Shown here piece after piece: positions 8,068 through 16,315 of a stretch of DNA of 52,094 nucleotides. The DNA comes from Minisyncoccota bacterium (GTDB taxonomy: Bacteria > Patescibacteriota > Minisyncoccia > JAHIHE01 > JAGLIN01): the NCBI GenBank assembly GCA_023142995.1, contig JAGLIM010000028.1, positions 1 through 52,094 of the forward strand. The letters are read 5' to 3'. Made by a program: the position numbers and the translations under genes. The notes under the pieces are model-generated. The model made no database searches, had not been told where the DNA came from, and was given only the letters and a program-made list of their open reading frames with translations. Numbering within the stretch: the stretch's first letter is position 1; every line of letters begins with the position of its first letter.

Positions 8068-9114
8068 ATGCCTATAAAAATTTTATTAATTGATGATAGT
8101 GACGAAATGCTTGAATCTACAAAAGAATTATTTAAAACAAAGGGATACATTTGTAGTATAATAAATAGATTTGATGATGGTTTGAAAGAATTGACTAAGG
8201 ATAATTTTAATATTATTATAACGGACTATAAGGATAGTAAAGGAGATAGCGATGCAGGTAAAAAAGTAATTAATAAACTACAATCAATATATTTCTCCCC
8301 TTTAATAATTTATACAGGATTTATAGGTAGCATTGATGACGAAATAATTAAAAAACAAAATAGTTTTTTTAGAATTGTTGAGAAAGGAGTAGATTCTGAT
8401 AAAGAATTATTAAAAACTGTAGATGATATTTTGAAAAGTAAGGAATATAAAGTGAAAAAAGGGATAGAGGAGGAAATAGAAATAACTTTAAAAAATAATT
8501 TTAGAGAATACTTTTGGGATATTGTTCATAATTATTGGAGTGATTTTGAGAAGATTAACGAAGAAACACTTAGGAATGTATTATTAAGAAAAATATTAAA
8601 TAATATTCATCAAAAATACTTAACAGGAAAAGAAATTAATCCAATTGAGTTTTATGAACATCTTGCTATTGATCATTCAGAAATTCAAACTGGGGTAATT
8701 ATAAAAAAGGATGGAAATTTTTATATTTGCGTAAGTAATGATTGTGATTTATGTAGATGTAATTTAAATGCTCTAATTTTTCTCAAGATTAAAAATTATG
8801 ATGAAATTTTAATAAGTTTAACTGAGAATAGTAAACCTGAAAAAGTTAAACATATTAAAAGTAGATTTTTGAATAACAATCACAATGATTATAGAGAAAA
8901 AAGTTTTATTTTTCCTAAAACATTTTTTTTCTTGGGAGGTATTGCTTATTTTGATGAAATAATTTCATTATTTGAAGTAAAAGAATGTGAAATAATCATT
9001 TCTGATGACATTGAATTTATTGCAAAAGTCAATCAACCATTTTTATCTAGCTTAATTTCTAATTTTTCTAAGTTTTATAATAGAATTGGAACTCCAGATA
9101 TTGATGTGTCTTAA
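8068..9114 (+). CDS. Response-regulator receiver protein with an uncharacterised C-terminal domain
   Basis: Residues 1 to about 125 are a CheY-like receiver: acidic pair D9/D10 in LLIDDSDE, phospho-acceptor candidate D53 in IIITDYKD, YTGF as the Thr region, and VEKG supplying the conserved Lys. Residues 130-348 match no output domain I recognise: there is no winged helix, GGDEF or AAA signature. The tail includes a cysteine-bearing strand (ICVSNDCDLCRC) and a W/D-rich helical part. The gene starts 16 bp after the dual GHKL protein, its obvious cognate kinase. The tail may be the effector of the system, such as a nuclease or nucleotide-degrading domain; this is inference without motif support. 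Confidence 0.85.
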   Translation: MPIKILLIDDSDEMLESTKELFKTKGYICSIINRFDDGLKELTKDNFNIIITDYKDSKGDSDAGKKVINKLQSIYFSPLIIYTGFIGSIDDEIIKKQNSFFRIVEKGVDSDKELLKTVDDILKSKEYKVKKGIEEEIEITLKNNFREYFWDIVHNYWSDFEKINEETLRNVLLRKILNNIHQKYLTGKEINPIEFYEHLAIDHSEIQTGVIIKKDGNFYICVSNDCDLCRCNLNALIFLKIKNYDEILISLTENSKPEKVKHIKSRFLNNNHNDYREKSFIFPKTFFFLGGIAYFDEIISLFEVKECEIIISDDIEFIAKVNQPFLSSLISNFSKFYNRIGTPDIDVS

Positions 9115-9255
9115 AACAAAATAAATTACTATTTGTTGTTTTTATAATTTTGTTAGATTTACAGAACTTTTTTTATAGAATGTTATGTTATTAATGAACG
9201 ATAATACTTTTTTCTGAAAGTATTGATTGTAGAATATTATTTTTTTAAAAAATAC

Positions 9256-10452
9256 ATGAAAACTAACTGGCAAACAAAAAAACTCGGTGAAGTTTGTGAT
9301 ATTTCTATTGGGAAAACTCCTGCTCGCGGGAATGAGAAATTTTGGGACAAGGAAAAGGAAACGAATAATGTTTGGTTGTCTATTAGAGATTTAAGCAATA
9401 CGAATAAAAAAGATGTTTTTGATAGTCGTGAATATATTTCTGATTCTGGAGCGAAATTATGTAAGAAAGTAAAACAAGGAATTTTGCTTGCGAGTTTTAA
9501 ATTGACACTTGGACGATTGGCATTTGCGGGAACGGATTTATATACAAACGAAGCAATCGCAGCGCTTGAAATTAAAAATAGCAAAGAATTAAATAAAGAA
9601 TATTTATATTATTATTTAACTTTTTTTGATTGGCATGCAGAAACAAAAGGAGATATAAAAGTAAAAGGTAAGACATTAAATAAAGCTAAATTAAAAGAGA
9701 TAAAAGTTTTTATTCCGCTTCTTTCCGAACAAATCCGTATTGTCAAAATTCTTGATGAAGTGTTTGGCAAAATGGAAATAGCTAAGAAAAATGCGGAGAG
9801 AAATTTGCGGAATGCCAAAGAGCTTTTTGAATCGTATTTGCAGGGGGTTTTTACGAATAGTGGGGATGATTGGGAGGAGAAAAGATTGGGGGATGCTTAT
9901 GATGTTCGTGATGGTACTCACGATTCACCAAAATATCAGAAAGAAGGATATGTGTTAATTACTTCAAAAAATCTTAAGAGAGATGAATTGAATTTTAAAA
10001 ATATTAAATATATTTCTGAAAAAGATTATCAAAAAATTAATGAAAGAAGCAAAGTCCACAAAGGTGATATTCTATTTGCTATGATAGGAACTATTGGGAA
10101 TCCTGTTGTTGTGAAAGTTGAACCAGTCTTTGCGATAAAAAATGTCGCCTTGTTTAAAATTCCAAAAGAGCATGATAGTTATTTTCTTAAATATTTTCTA
10201 GATTCAAAATTTGTAATAGACAAGATGATAAGTGAAGCAAAGGGAACTACACAAAAATTTGTTGGTCTTGGCTATCTCAGGGATTTTATAATTAAGCTAC
10301 CAAAGCTATCCGAACAAAAACAAATCGTAATCAAACTTGACGCTCTCTCCGCATCCACTAAAAAACTTGAAAAAAACTATCAACAGAAAATTGATGATTT
10401 GGATGAGTTGAAGAAATCGGTTTTGAAGAAGGCGTTTGAGGGGGAGTTATAA
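9256..10452 (+). CDS. hsdS: Type I restriction-modification specificity subunit HsdS
   Basis: HsdS reads the DNA target through two recognition domains, one per half-site. The 398-residue product has the first target domain (about 1-150). A conserved helical region beginning SEQIRIVKILDEV follows, then a second target domain (about 205-345) and a second conserved helix (SEQKQIVIKLDAL). Both halves open with a similar motif (KLGEVCDI and RLGDAYDV). I chose the ATG at 9256 over the TTG at 9223 because HsdS similarity begins there. It is separated from hsdM by the AAA, KilA-N and Dcm/kinase genes, and from hsdR by a parA-like gene. Confidence 0.94.
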   Translation: MKTNWQTKKLGEVCDISIGKTPARGNEKFWDKEKETNNVWLSIRDLSNTNKKDVFDSREYISDSGAKLCKKVKQGILLASFKLTLGRLAFAGTDLYTNEAIAALEIKNSKELNKEYLYYYLTFFDWHAETKGDIKVKGKTLNKAKLKEIKVFIPLLSEQIRIVKILDEVFGKMEIAKKNAERNLRNAKELFESYLQGVFTNSGDDWEEKRLGDAYDVRDGTHDSPKYQKEGYVLITSKNLKRDELNFKNIKYISEKDYQKINERSKVHKGDILFAMIGTIGNPVVVKVEPVFAIKNVALFKIPKEHDSYFLKYFLDSKFVIDKMISEAKGTTQKFVGLGYLRDFIIKLPKLSEQKQIVIKLDALSASTKKLEKNYQQKIDDLDELKKSVLKKAFEGEL

Positions 10453-10457
10453 TCTAT

Positions 10458-10606
10458 TAGGACTTCCTTATTTATGTCATTTCGAGCCCTTTAAGGCGAG
10501 AAATCTAAAAGCAATACTATACAGAAATAATCTTTATATTAAGAGAGTTCTTAGATCTCTCAATCGCTTCGCTCATTTCGAGATGACATAAAGTGAAGAA
10601 GTCCTA
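10458..10606 (+). mobile_element. MITE-like element with about 27-bp terminal inverted repeats
   Basis: The left end reads TAGGACTTCCTTATTTATGTCATTTCG. The right end, read backwards, is TAGGACTTCTTCACTTTATGTCATCTCG, giving near-identical termini around a 149-bp element with no ORF. Inside are further short inverted pieces (GAGAAATCT / AGATCTCTC and CGCTTCGCTC). The element falls between hsdS and the parA-like gene. A related TGTCATCTTGAGCG...GAAATGACA unit lies at 20,100-20,222. No transposase is present here, so movement would need one in trans. Confidence 0.62.
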
Positions 10607-10617
10607 TTTATTTTAAA

Positions 10618-10646
10618 TTGCAAAAAAGCGTGTAGCTTGTTATAAT
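10618..10646 (+). promoter_or_regulatory. Sigma70-type promoter for the parA-like gene
   Basis: TTGCAA (10618-10623) and TATAAT (10641-10646) are 17 bp apart, with the ATG only 8 bp beyond the -10 box. A transcript starting here would be leaderless or nearly so. The boxes are clear; use in vivo is inferred. Confidence 0.6.
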
Positions 10647-10653
10647 AAAAATA

Positions 10654-11673
10654 ATGAAATTTATACGAACAAAAAAGCTTTTGTTTGCGAATAATAAAGG
10701 CGGAGTCGGCAAGACTACGCTGGCTTATAATATCGCAGTTAAATTTTCAGAAATGGGATATAAAACTGTTTTGGTGGATTTAGATCCGCAATGCAATTTG
10801 TCCAGACTGTCCTTAGGTCTGTTTGAAAAAAATTTATTTTCCGATAATCAAAAAACAATCTATACCGTTCTTGAGGGTATTATCAAAGGAGGATCCGATA
10901 TAGACAAAAGCGTGGATTTTGAAAAAGTTGGAAGTAATAATAACTTATTTATTTTACCAGGAAGCTTAAAGCTGTCTCAATATGAAAATTCTTTAATATC
11001 ATCCTACGGTGAAGCGGCGCAAGGAGTTGAGAGAGGATTTTTTATTACAAGCGCCATTGATAGATTTTTAACAGAAAAAGGACTAAATGAAGAAATAGAC
11101 CTTTTTATAATTGATACATCGCCAAATCTTAATCTTTTAAACAGAGTGATATTTTTGGGTTCTGATTATTTCGTCACGCCTTTAATGCCAGACGCTTTTT
11201 CTGTTCAAGGTATTGAAAATTTAGGAAACACTTTTGAAGAATGGAAAGATAATTGGAAAAAAACTGCAAAAGTTTTAGCAAAGGACAGAGAAATAGCGCA
11301 TAATAAAGTTTTAGACGGTGATGGTTTGTTTATAGGTTATATAATAAATTCATACAACCAATATTCAAAAAAACCTATTAAAAGTAATGAGGAATGGATT
11401 GCTAAGATCCCGACTTATATTAAAAAATATTTATCAGAAAAACATTGCAGGAATGGACTTGTTGAAAAATCATGGAAATCAGAATTAGCTTTGATTAAGG
11501 ACTATGGGCAATTATCTCCGTTAGCGCAAATTAAAAATAAAGCCATATTCAATCTTGATCCGACTACTGATGGTTTTGAAAATGTAAAAGGAACAAAAGA
11601 AAATTTAGAACAATCACAAAAAGAATTTAGCGAACTTTCAGAAAAGATTTTAAGAATATTGGAAGAATACTAA
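10654..11673 (+). CDS. ParA/MinD-family ATPase in the type I RM locus
   Basis: The 339-residue product starts with a deviant Walker A motif (NNKGGVGKTT, about residues 13-22). It also has LVDLDPQCNLS (Walker A-prime region) and LFIIDTSPNLN (Walker B), as in ParA ATPases that dimerise on ATP and bind DNA non-specifically. ParA proteins usually segregate plasmids and chromosomes with a ParB partner. No parB-like gene is adjacent; the neighbours are hsdS and hsdR. It has its own promoter and a strong downstream terminator, so it looks like a self-contained insert. It may be a remnant of a mobile element's partition module or a defence accessory. Confidence 0.9.
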   Translation: MKFIRTKKLLFANNKGGVGKTTLAYNIAVKFSEMGYKTVLVDLDPQCNLSRLSLGLFEKNLFSDNQKTIYTVLEGIIKGGSDIDKSVDFEKVGSNNNLFILPGSLKLSQYENSLISSYGEAAQGVERGFFITSAIDRFLTEKGLNEEIDLFIIDTSPNLNLLNRVIFLGSDYFVTPLMPDAFSVQGIENLGNTFEEWKDNWKKTAKVLAKDREIAHNKVLDGDGLFIGYIINSYNQYSKKPIKSNEEWIAKIPTYIKKYLSEKHCRNGLVEKSWKSELALIKDYGQLSPLAQIKNKAIFNLDPTTDGFENVKGTKENLEQSQKEFSELSEKILRILEEY

Positions 11674-11693
11674 ATTTAATAAATGAAAAATAA

Positions 11694-11735
11694 AAATCGT
11701 TAATTTTTCTAAATACTTGGAATTAACGGTTTTTT
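11694..11735 (+). terminator. Rho-independent terminator after the parA-like gene
   Basis: AAAAATCGTTAATT pairs with AATTAACGGTTTTT across a 15-nt loop, ending in a T-run. It separates the parA-like transcript from hsdR. Confidence 0.75.
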
Positions 11736-11787
11736 GTAAAAGGCGTTGTTGACAGAAGCGTGTATACTATAGTTTAAATTAAAATCT

Positions 11788-14127
11788 ATGAATGAATCAG
11801 AAACAAGAGCGGAGTATATAGACCCAAAGCTAAAGGCGAGTGGATGGGGTGAAATTGAAGGGTCAAAAGTTTTGCGTGAATTTCGAATCACTGATGGAAA
11901 AATTCAAGCAGGAGGAATGCGAGGAAAGTCAGAAATTGTTGACTATGTTTTGGTTTATAAAAATCGAAAAGTTGGTGTGATTGAAGCTAAGGCTGAAAAT
12001 TTAGAAGTAGGCGAAGGAGTGGCGCAAGCTAAATCATACGCAGAAAAATTGCACATTGATTATACATATGCGACGAATGGGAAAGAGATTTATGAAATGT
12101 CTTTGGAAAATGGGCAAGAGGGGAATGTTGTTGATTTTCCGACTCCTGATGAATTATGGAATAAAACTTTTTCTGACCAAAATCAATGGAAAGAAAAGTT
12201 TGATAATGTTTTATTTGAAGATAGCGGAAGCGGGAAAAAGGTAAGATATTATCAAGAAATTGCGGTGAATAATGTTTTAGGCGCAGTGGCTGAAGAAAAA
12301 GATAGAATTCTTTTGACGATGGCAACAGGAACAGGAAAAACATTTATTGCTTTTCAAATTGCTTGGAAACTTTTTCAAACCCGCTGGAATTTAAAACGAG
12401 ACGGAGCTCGCCGACCGAGAATTTTATTTTTAGCTGACAGGAATATCTTAGCTGATCAGGCATTCAACGCTTTTTCCGCGTTTGATAAAGACGCGTTGGT
12501 CCGTATTAATCCTTTGGATATTCGCAAGAAAGGCGGGGTGCCGATGAGCGGTAGTGTTTATTTCACGATTTTTCAAACTTTTATGAGTGGTCAGAATGGA
12601 AGTTCATATTTTGGAGAGTATCCATCTGATTTTTTTGATTTTATTATTATTGACGAGTGCCATCGTGGCGGCGCAAATGACGAGAGTAATTGGCGAGGAA
12701 TTTTGGAATATTTCTCTCCTGCTATTCAGCTTGGTTTAACGGCAACACCAAAAAGACAAGATAATGTTGACACATACAGTTATTTTGGTGAACCCGTATA
12801 TATTTATTCGCTTAAAGAAGGTGTGAATGACGGGTTTTTAACGCCGTTCAAAGTTAAACGAATTCAAACTACTCTTGATGAATATGTCTATATATCTGAT
12901 GATCAAATTATTGAGGGTGAAGTGGAAGAAGGGAAGATTTATGAAGAAGCTGATTTTAATCGAATTATTACTATTAAAGAGCGTGAGGCAAAAAGAGTTC
13001 GCATTGTGTTAGATGAGATAAATCAAAATGAAAAAACAATTATATTTTGCGCTACTCAAGATCACGCTTTAGCGGTTCGTGATTTGATAAATCAAATGAA
13101 AGAAAATAAAGATTCAAATTATTGTCAGCGTGTGACTGCGAATGATGGCGCTCGCGGAGAGCAATTTTTGAGGGAATTTCAAGATAATGAGAAAACAATT
13201 CCGACAATTTTGACAACTTCACAAAAACTTTCTACTGGTGTTGATGCACGCAATATTCGAAATATTATTTTAATGCGTCCAATAAACTCAATGATTGAGT
13301 TTAAGCAAATTATTGGACGAGGAACAAGGCTTTTTGATGGAAAAGAATATTTTACGATTTATGATTTTGTAGATGCTTATCATCATTTTTCTGATGAAGA
13401 ATGGGATGGTGAACCAATAGAAAAGATAAAGGAAAAAGAGCAAAAAGAAGTAAGCTATGATGAGAAATCAAAAGATGTAGAAATAGAGACTGTTAAAGAT
13501 GAAGAAAATGAATCTAAGAAAAAATTAAAAATCAAATTGCGTGATGGTAAAGAACGTGAAATTCAGCATATGATTTCAACCTCTTTTTGGAGCACTAATG
13601 GAAAACCGATTTCAATTCAAGAGTTTATGGATAATATGTTTGGTGTTATGCCAGAATTTTTCAAAAATGAAGATGAACTGCGAAAAGTTTGGTCAAATCC
13701 AACCACAAGAAAAACTTTTTTAAATCAAATTGCTGAAATTGGATATGGAAAAGATGAATTGGAAACATTGAAAAAAATGATTGATGCGGAAAATAGCGAT
13801 TTGTTTGATGTTTTAACTTACATCTCATTTCTTACTAAGCCTATTTCAAGAGCTGAAAGAGTGGCACAGTCAAAAGACAAAATATTTGAGGGACTAGACG
13901 AAAAACAAAAAGAGTTTTTAGATTTTGTATTATCAAAATATGAAGAAAAGGGTGTTGAGGAACTTGATGAAGAAAAATTGCCAATCTTGTTAAATTTGAA
14001 ATATAACGCCATTGCCAACGCGGAACAATCACTCGGCGATGTAGATCAAATCCGTTCAATGTTTTTTGAGCTTCAAAAGGATTTGTATGCGAAAGGAGTT
14101 AAGGAATATGAGGTGGATAAGGTATAG
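11788..14127 (+). CDS. hsdR: Type I restriction enzyme, motor/nuclease subunit HsdR
   Basis: HsdR cuts unmethylated DNA after ATP-driven translocation. The 779-residue product has an N-terminal nuclease core with D52, E66 and K68 (DYVLVYK then EAKAE). The SF2 helicase follows with Walker A ATGTGKT (K184), DECH at 289-292, LTATPKR, and motif VI IIGRGTRL. The C-terminal 200 residues are helical, as in EcoEI-type R subunits. It is shorter than the roughly 1000-residue classical HsdR but normal for this shorter class. All catalytic motifs are intact, so with hsdM and hsdS the type I system looks complete despite its scattered layout. Confidence 0.95.
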   Translation: MNESETRAEYIDPKLKASGWGEIEGSKVLREFRITDGKIQAGGMRGKSEIVDYVLVYKNRKVGVIEAKAENLEVGEGVAQAKSYAEKLHIDYTYATNGKEIYEMSLENGQEGNVVDFPTPDELWNKTFSDQNQWKEKFDNVLFEDSGSGKKVRYYQEIAVNNVLGAVAEEKDRILLTMATGTGKTFIAFQIAWKLFQTRWNLKRDGARRPRILFLADRNILADQAFNAFSAFDKDALVRINPLDIRKKGGVPMSGSVYFTIFQTFMSGQNGSSYFGEYPSDFFDFIIIDECHRGGANDESNWRGILEYFSPAIQLGLTATPKRQDNVDTYSYFGEPVYIYSLKEGVNDGFLTPFKVKRIQTTLDEYVYISDDQIIEGEVEEGKIYEEADFNRIITIKEREAKRVRIVLDEINQNEKTIIFCATQDHALAVRDLINQMKENKDSNYCQRVTANDGARGEQFLREFQDNEKTIPTILTTSQKLSTGVDARNIRNIILMRPINSMIEFKQIIGRGTRLFDGKEYFTIYDFVDAYHHFSDEEWDGEPIEKIKEKEQKEVSYDEKSKDVEIETVKDEENESKKKLKIKLRDGKEREIQHMISTSFWSTNGKPISIQEFMDNMFGVMPEFFKNEDELRKVWSNPTTRKTFLNQIAEIGYGKDELETLKKMIDAENSDLFDVLTYISFLTKPISRAERVAQSKDKIFEGLDEKQKEFLDFVLSKYEEKGVEELDEEKLPILLNLKYNAIANAEQSLGDVDQIRSMFFELQKDLYAKGVKEYEVDKV

Positions 14128-14142
14128 TAAAATTATAATTTT

Positions 14143-14185
14143 TCCTATCTTACTTTTATTGCTATGGCTAGAATTTTAAGATAGA
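14143..14185 (+). terminator. Terminator after hsdR
   Basis: CTATCTTA and TAAGATAG form an 8-bp stem with a 22-nt loop, followed by AGTTTTTG. The large loop weakens the call. Confidence 0.5.
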
Positions 14186-14267
14186 GTTTTTGTGTTTTGT
14201 TGCGTGTTTGTCTGTCTTTGAGAAGGAATAATAGAATAGTAACTTTTTAAAAATTAATTAATATTTT

Positions 14268-14735
14268 ATGGATATAGATTTTTCAGAAAGTTTAATCAAA
14301 GGAAAAATTGCTGAGATTATTTTTGACCAAATGTTTCGTGAGGCAGGGAAATATACAATTATTCCTTTTGGTTATGAAAGTATTGTGCCAGAATTATCGC
14401 AATGTAAAAAATTTTCTAAAGCACAAAAAGTAATAGATACTATTAGACATTCACCTGATTTTGTTTTAATCTCAAAAAATGAAGAAAGTGTTTATCTTGT
14501 TGAAGTAAAATATAATTCTAAGTTTGACGAAAAAAGGAATAAGGAACTTGCTATCAATCAAGATAAAAGATGGCATCCATCGTGGATTTTTATAGCAACA
14601 TTAGACGGTTTTTATTTTGATTCGTGTTCAAAAGTAATCAAAAATAACGGTAAAGTCTCAAAGCTTGAAAGTTGGTTAATTTCAAAAGATTTGCAACACA
14701 AATATTTGGAACTTCTCGAAAAATTTGAACACTAA
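14268..14735 (+). CDS. PD-(D/E)XK-type nuclease-like protein
   Basis: The 155-residue product has the order expected of a PD-(D/E)XK core: a helix with E15 (GKIAEIIFDQMF), then SPDFVLI with D64, then YLVEVKY with E79 and K81. A lysine-rich helix and a WIFIATLDGFYF strand follow. Proteins of this size and layout include resolvase-like, restriction-like and transposon-linked nucleases. It follows hsdR and precedes an unknown 126-residue protein, so the pair may be one accessory module. The active-site residues are seen; the substrate is unknown. Confidence 0.7.
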   Translation: MDIDFSESLIKGKIAEIIFDQMFREAGKYTIIPFGYESIVPELSQCKKFSKAQKVIDTIRHSPDFVLISKNEESVYLVEVKYNSKFDEKRNKELAINQDKRWHPSWIFIATLDGFYFDSCSKVIKNNGKVSKLESWLISKDLQHKYLELLEKFEH

Positions 14736-14797
14736 TACCTGTTTTTATATTCTTTATTTGTGTGAATAGAAGAACAGTAAATTTTAATAAATTATTT

Positions 14798-15178
14798 ATG
14801 AAAATAACTAAAAAACAGTGGGATAAATTATGGGGTGGAACAGGTCCTTATTCACAGGCAAATTTAACGATTCAAACAAGGATTCTGGACGATAAAATTA
14901 GTCGTGTATTTTTAGTTGTGGAAGCAGACATAAACCCGCTTACTTATGAAATAGTTAAACAAAACAGGTCTCAATTTAGAAACGATATAATGATTCAACA
15001 ATTATTGGATCATGCGGAATATCGCGGTCAGCAGTTTGGTTATGTTGTTTCTGCTTTTGAAGAAGAATTTACTGATAAAAGTGTTTGGAGCGAAGCGCAA
15101 GAAAGACTTGAATACACAAAAGATAATCTTATTAAAATGCATAAATTTGTAATGGATTTGCTGGATATCAAAATATGA
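14798..15178 (+). CDS. Hypothetical protein downstream of the PD-(D/E)XK gene
   Basis: The product is 126 residues from the ATG at 14798; a GTG at 14762 would add 12. It begins MKITKKQWDKLWGGTGPYSQ and shows three or four strands (RVFLVVEADI, FGYVVSAFEEEF) alternating with helices. No family is recognised. No membrane segment or signal peptide is seen. It lies 62 bp after the nuclease-like gene on the same strand, with no terminator between them, so they may be co-transcribed. The 5' context after ATG gives no Shine-Dalgarno. A function cannot be assigned. Confidence 0.6.
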   Translation: MKITKKQWDKLWGGTGPYSQANLTIQTRILDDKISRVFLVVEADINPLTYEIVKQNRSQFRNDIMIQQLLDHAEYRGQQFGYVVSAFEEEFTDKSVWSEAQERLEYTKDNLIKMHKFVMDLLDIKI

Positions 15179-15324
15179 TTTTGCACAGGGCCCATTCGCT
15201 TACGGTGGGGTCACCAGCGTAATAATATGCAATAATAGGTTTTGATAAATACAGAAGAAGTGAATTTGTAAAGTAAAATTGCTAAGTTTTGTGATGAGTT
15301 GAAGGTAAATAAGCCATTTTAAAG

Positions 15325-15395
15325 TTAGTTTATATATTTGACAACAAGTAAACTAAATGCTGATATAGTTTATATCTAATAAAAAAGTAAACTAA
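15325..15395 (+). promoter_or_regulatory. Operator-like array before the Fic pseudogene
   Basis: Four 8-bp sites alternate in orientation: TTAGTTTA at 15325, TAAACTAA at 15349, a near-match ATAGTTTA at 15365, and TAAACTAA at 15388, just before the ATG. A TTGACA box (15338-15343) lies among them, with GATATA 18 bp further on. This suggests autoregulation by the gene's own winged-helix domain; the sites are seen, the regulator is inferred. The rest of the gap 15,179-15,396 holds nothing I recognise. Confidence 0.55.
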
Positions 15396-15396
15396 A

Positions 15397-16046
15397 ATGA
15401 AAAAAGTTGAGATTTGTAAAAAAATAAAACAGTCAACTGGTTACATAGCATCAATCCCACAACCATTTCCAGTAAGTGGGATATTTAATGTTGATCAATC
15501 TCTACTGAATAAGGCCACAAAGGCGGAGAGACTTGTCGGGAACTTAATGGTATAACACAAACGCTTCCAGACATTGAGTTTTTTTTGAAAATGTTTGCGT
15601 ATAAGGATGCGACTTCATCTTTTCAAATTATTTCTTTCTTCTTTTTTTAAAAAACATCAGAAATTATATTACACCAAGTTAAATGCTTATCACGATGGTG
15701 ATATTTTTGAATGGCTTGATTTCTTTTTGACTGGAGTTATAGAAACTGCGAACAACGGCATTATTATATCAAAAAAATTCGTATTATTCGTGATAGAGAT
15801 ATGGAAAAAATACAAACACTTGCTAAAAGAGAATCTGATAGCAGTATGAAAGTTCTGCGGTTTTTGTTTACAAATCCTATCGTAACAACGAAGAGCATTA
15901 TGAGTAAAACTGGGTTTTCCCGTCCGGGAGCGCAAAAAGTTATTGATCGTTTTATCAAATTAAATATTCTTGAGCGTTATAACGAAAAGGAAACTTATGA
16001 CCGTAAATATATCTACAAGGAGTATTTTGACACGTTTGTGGATTAA
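15397..16046 (+). pseudogene. Broken Fic-family gene (catalytic core deleted, three lesions)
   Basis: The first frame begins MKKVEICKKIKQSTGYIASI and runs to LVGN, the typical Fic N-terminal domain with its P-x-PFP segment. A one-base loss near 15542 shifts it. The next frame reads LNGITQTLPDIEFFLKMFAY then KDATSSFQI, again normal Fic N-terminus. The whole catalytic core, including HPFxxGNGR, is then missing. The remnant resumes at about 15640 in the post-core helices (SFFKKHQKLYYTKL, WLDFFLTGVIETA). A further shift in the A-run near 15776 leads to the C-terminal winged helix (VLRFLFTNPIVTTKSIMSKT). The relic ends at 16046. Only that last domain, 81 codons from 15801, could still be translated. 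Confidence 0.85.
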
Positions 16047-16155
16047 ATAGGGGTTGCTGAAATTACATTATTAAGATATTAGAATATTTAGATTTCTTTG
16101 TTAATATTTTAATGGTTTGACATGATTTTTTAATCTAAGGCGGAATATTGTATTC

Positions 16156-16184
16156 AAAAAAATCGCTCTTTGTGGCGATTTTTG
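16156..16184 (+). terminator. Rho-independent terminator after the Fic pseudogene
   Basis: AAAAATCGC pairs with GCGATTTTT across a short TCTTTGTG loop, ending in a T-run. Confidence 0.8.
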
Positions 16185-16219
16185 TTATAATGAGATTATT
16201 ATTAACGAATAGAAATAAA

Positions 16220-16290
16220 TGGTTCAGGTCAGAGACACTGAACCAATGTAAGAGGCTAAAGCCTCAAAACCCTCAGCTAAAGCTGGGTAG
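16220..16290 (+). repeat. Dispersed hairpin repeat, family B, copy 1
   Basis: Three small hairpins in series: GGTTCAGGTCAGAGACACTGAACC, AGGCTAAAGCCT, and CAGCTAAAGCTGGG. The same array recurs at 17,880-17,950, and its first hairpin alone at 18,487-18,513. The unit sits between genes only. Confidence 0.7.
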
Positions 16291-16315
16291 AAATATGTTT
16301 GTTTTTGTAATCAAA

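Noticed and set aside
15690-15958. Minus-strand ORFs over the Fic pseudogene
   Set aside because: The plus-strand Fic fragments account for this DNA; the minus frames have no recognisable domain.
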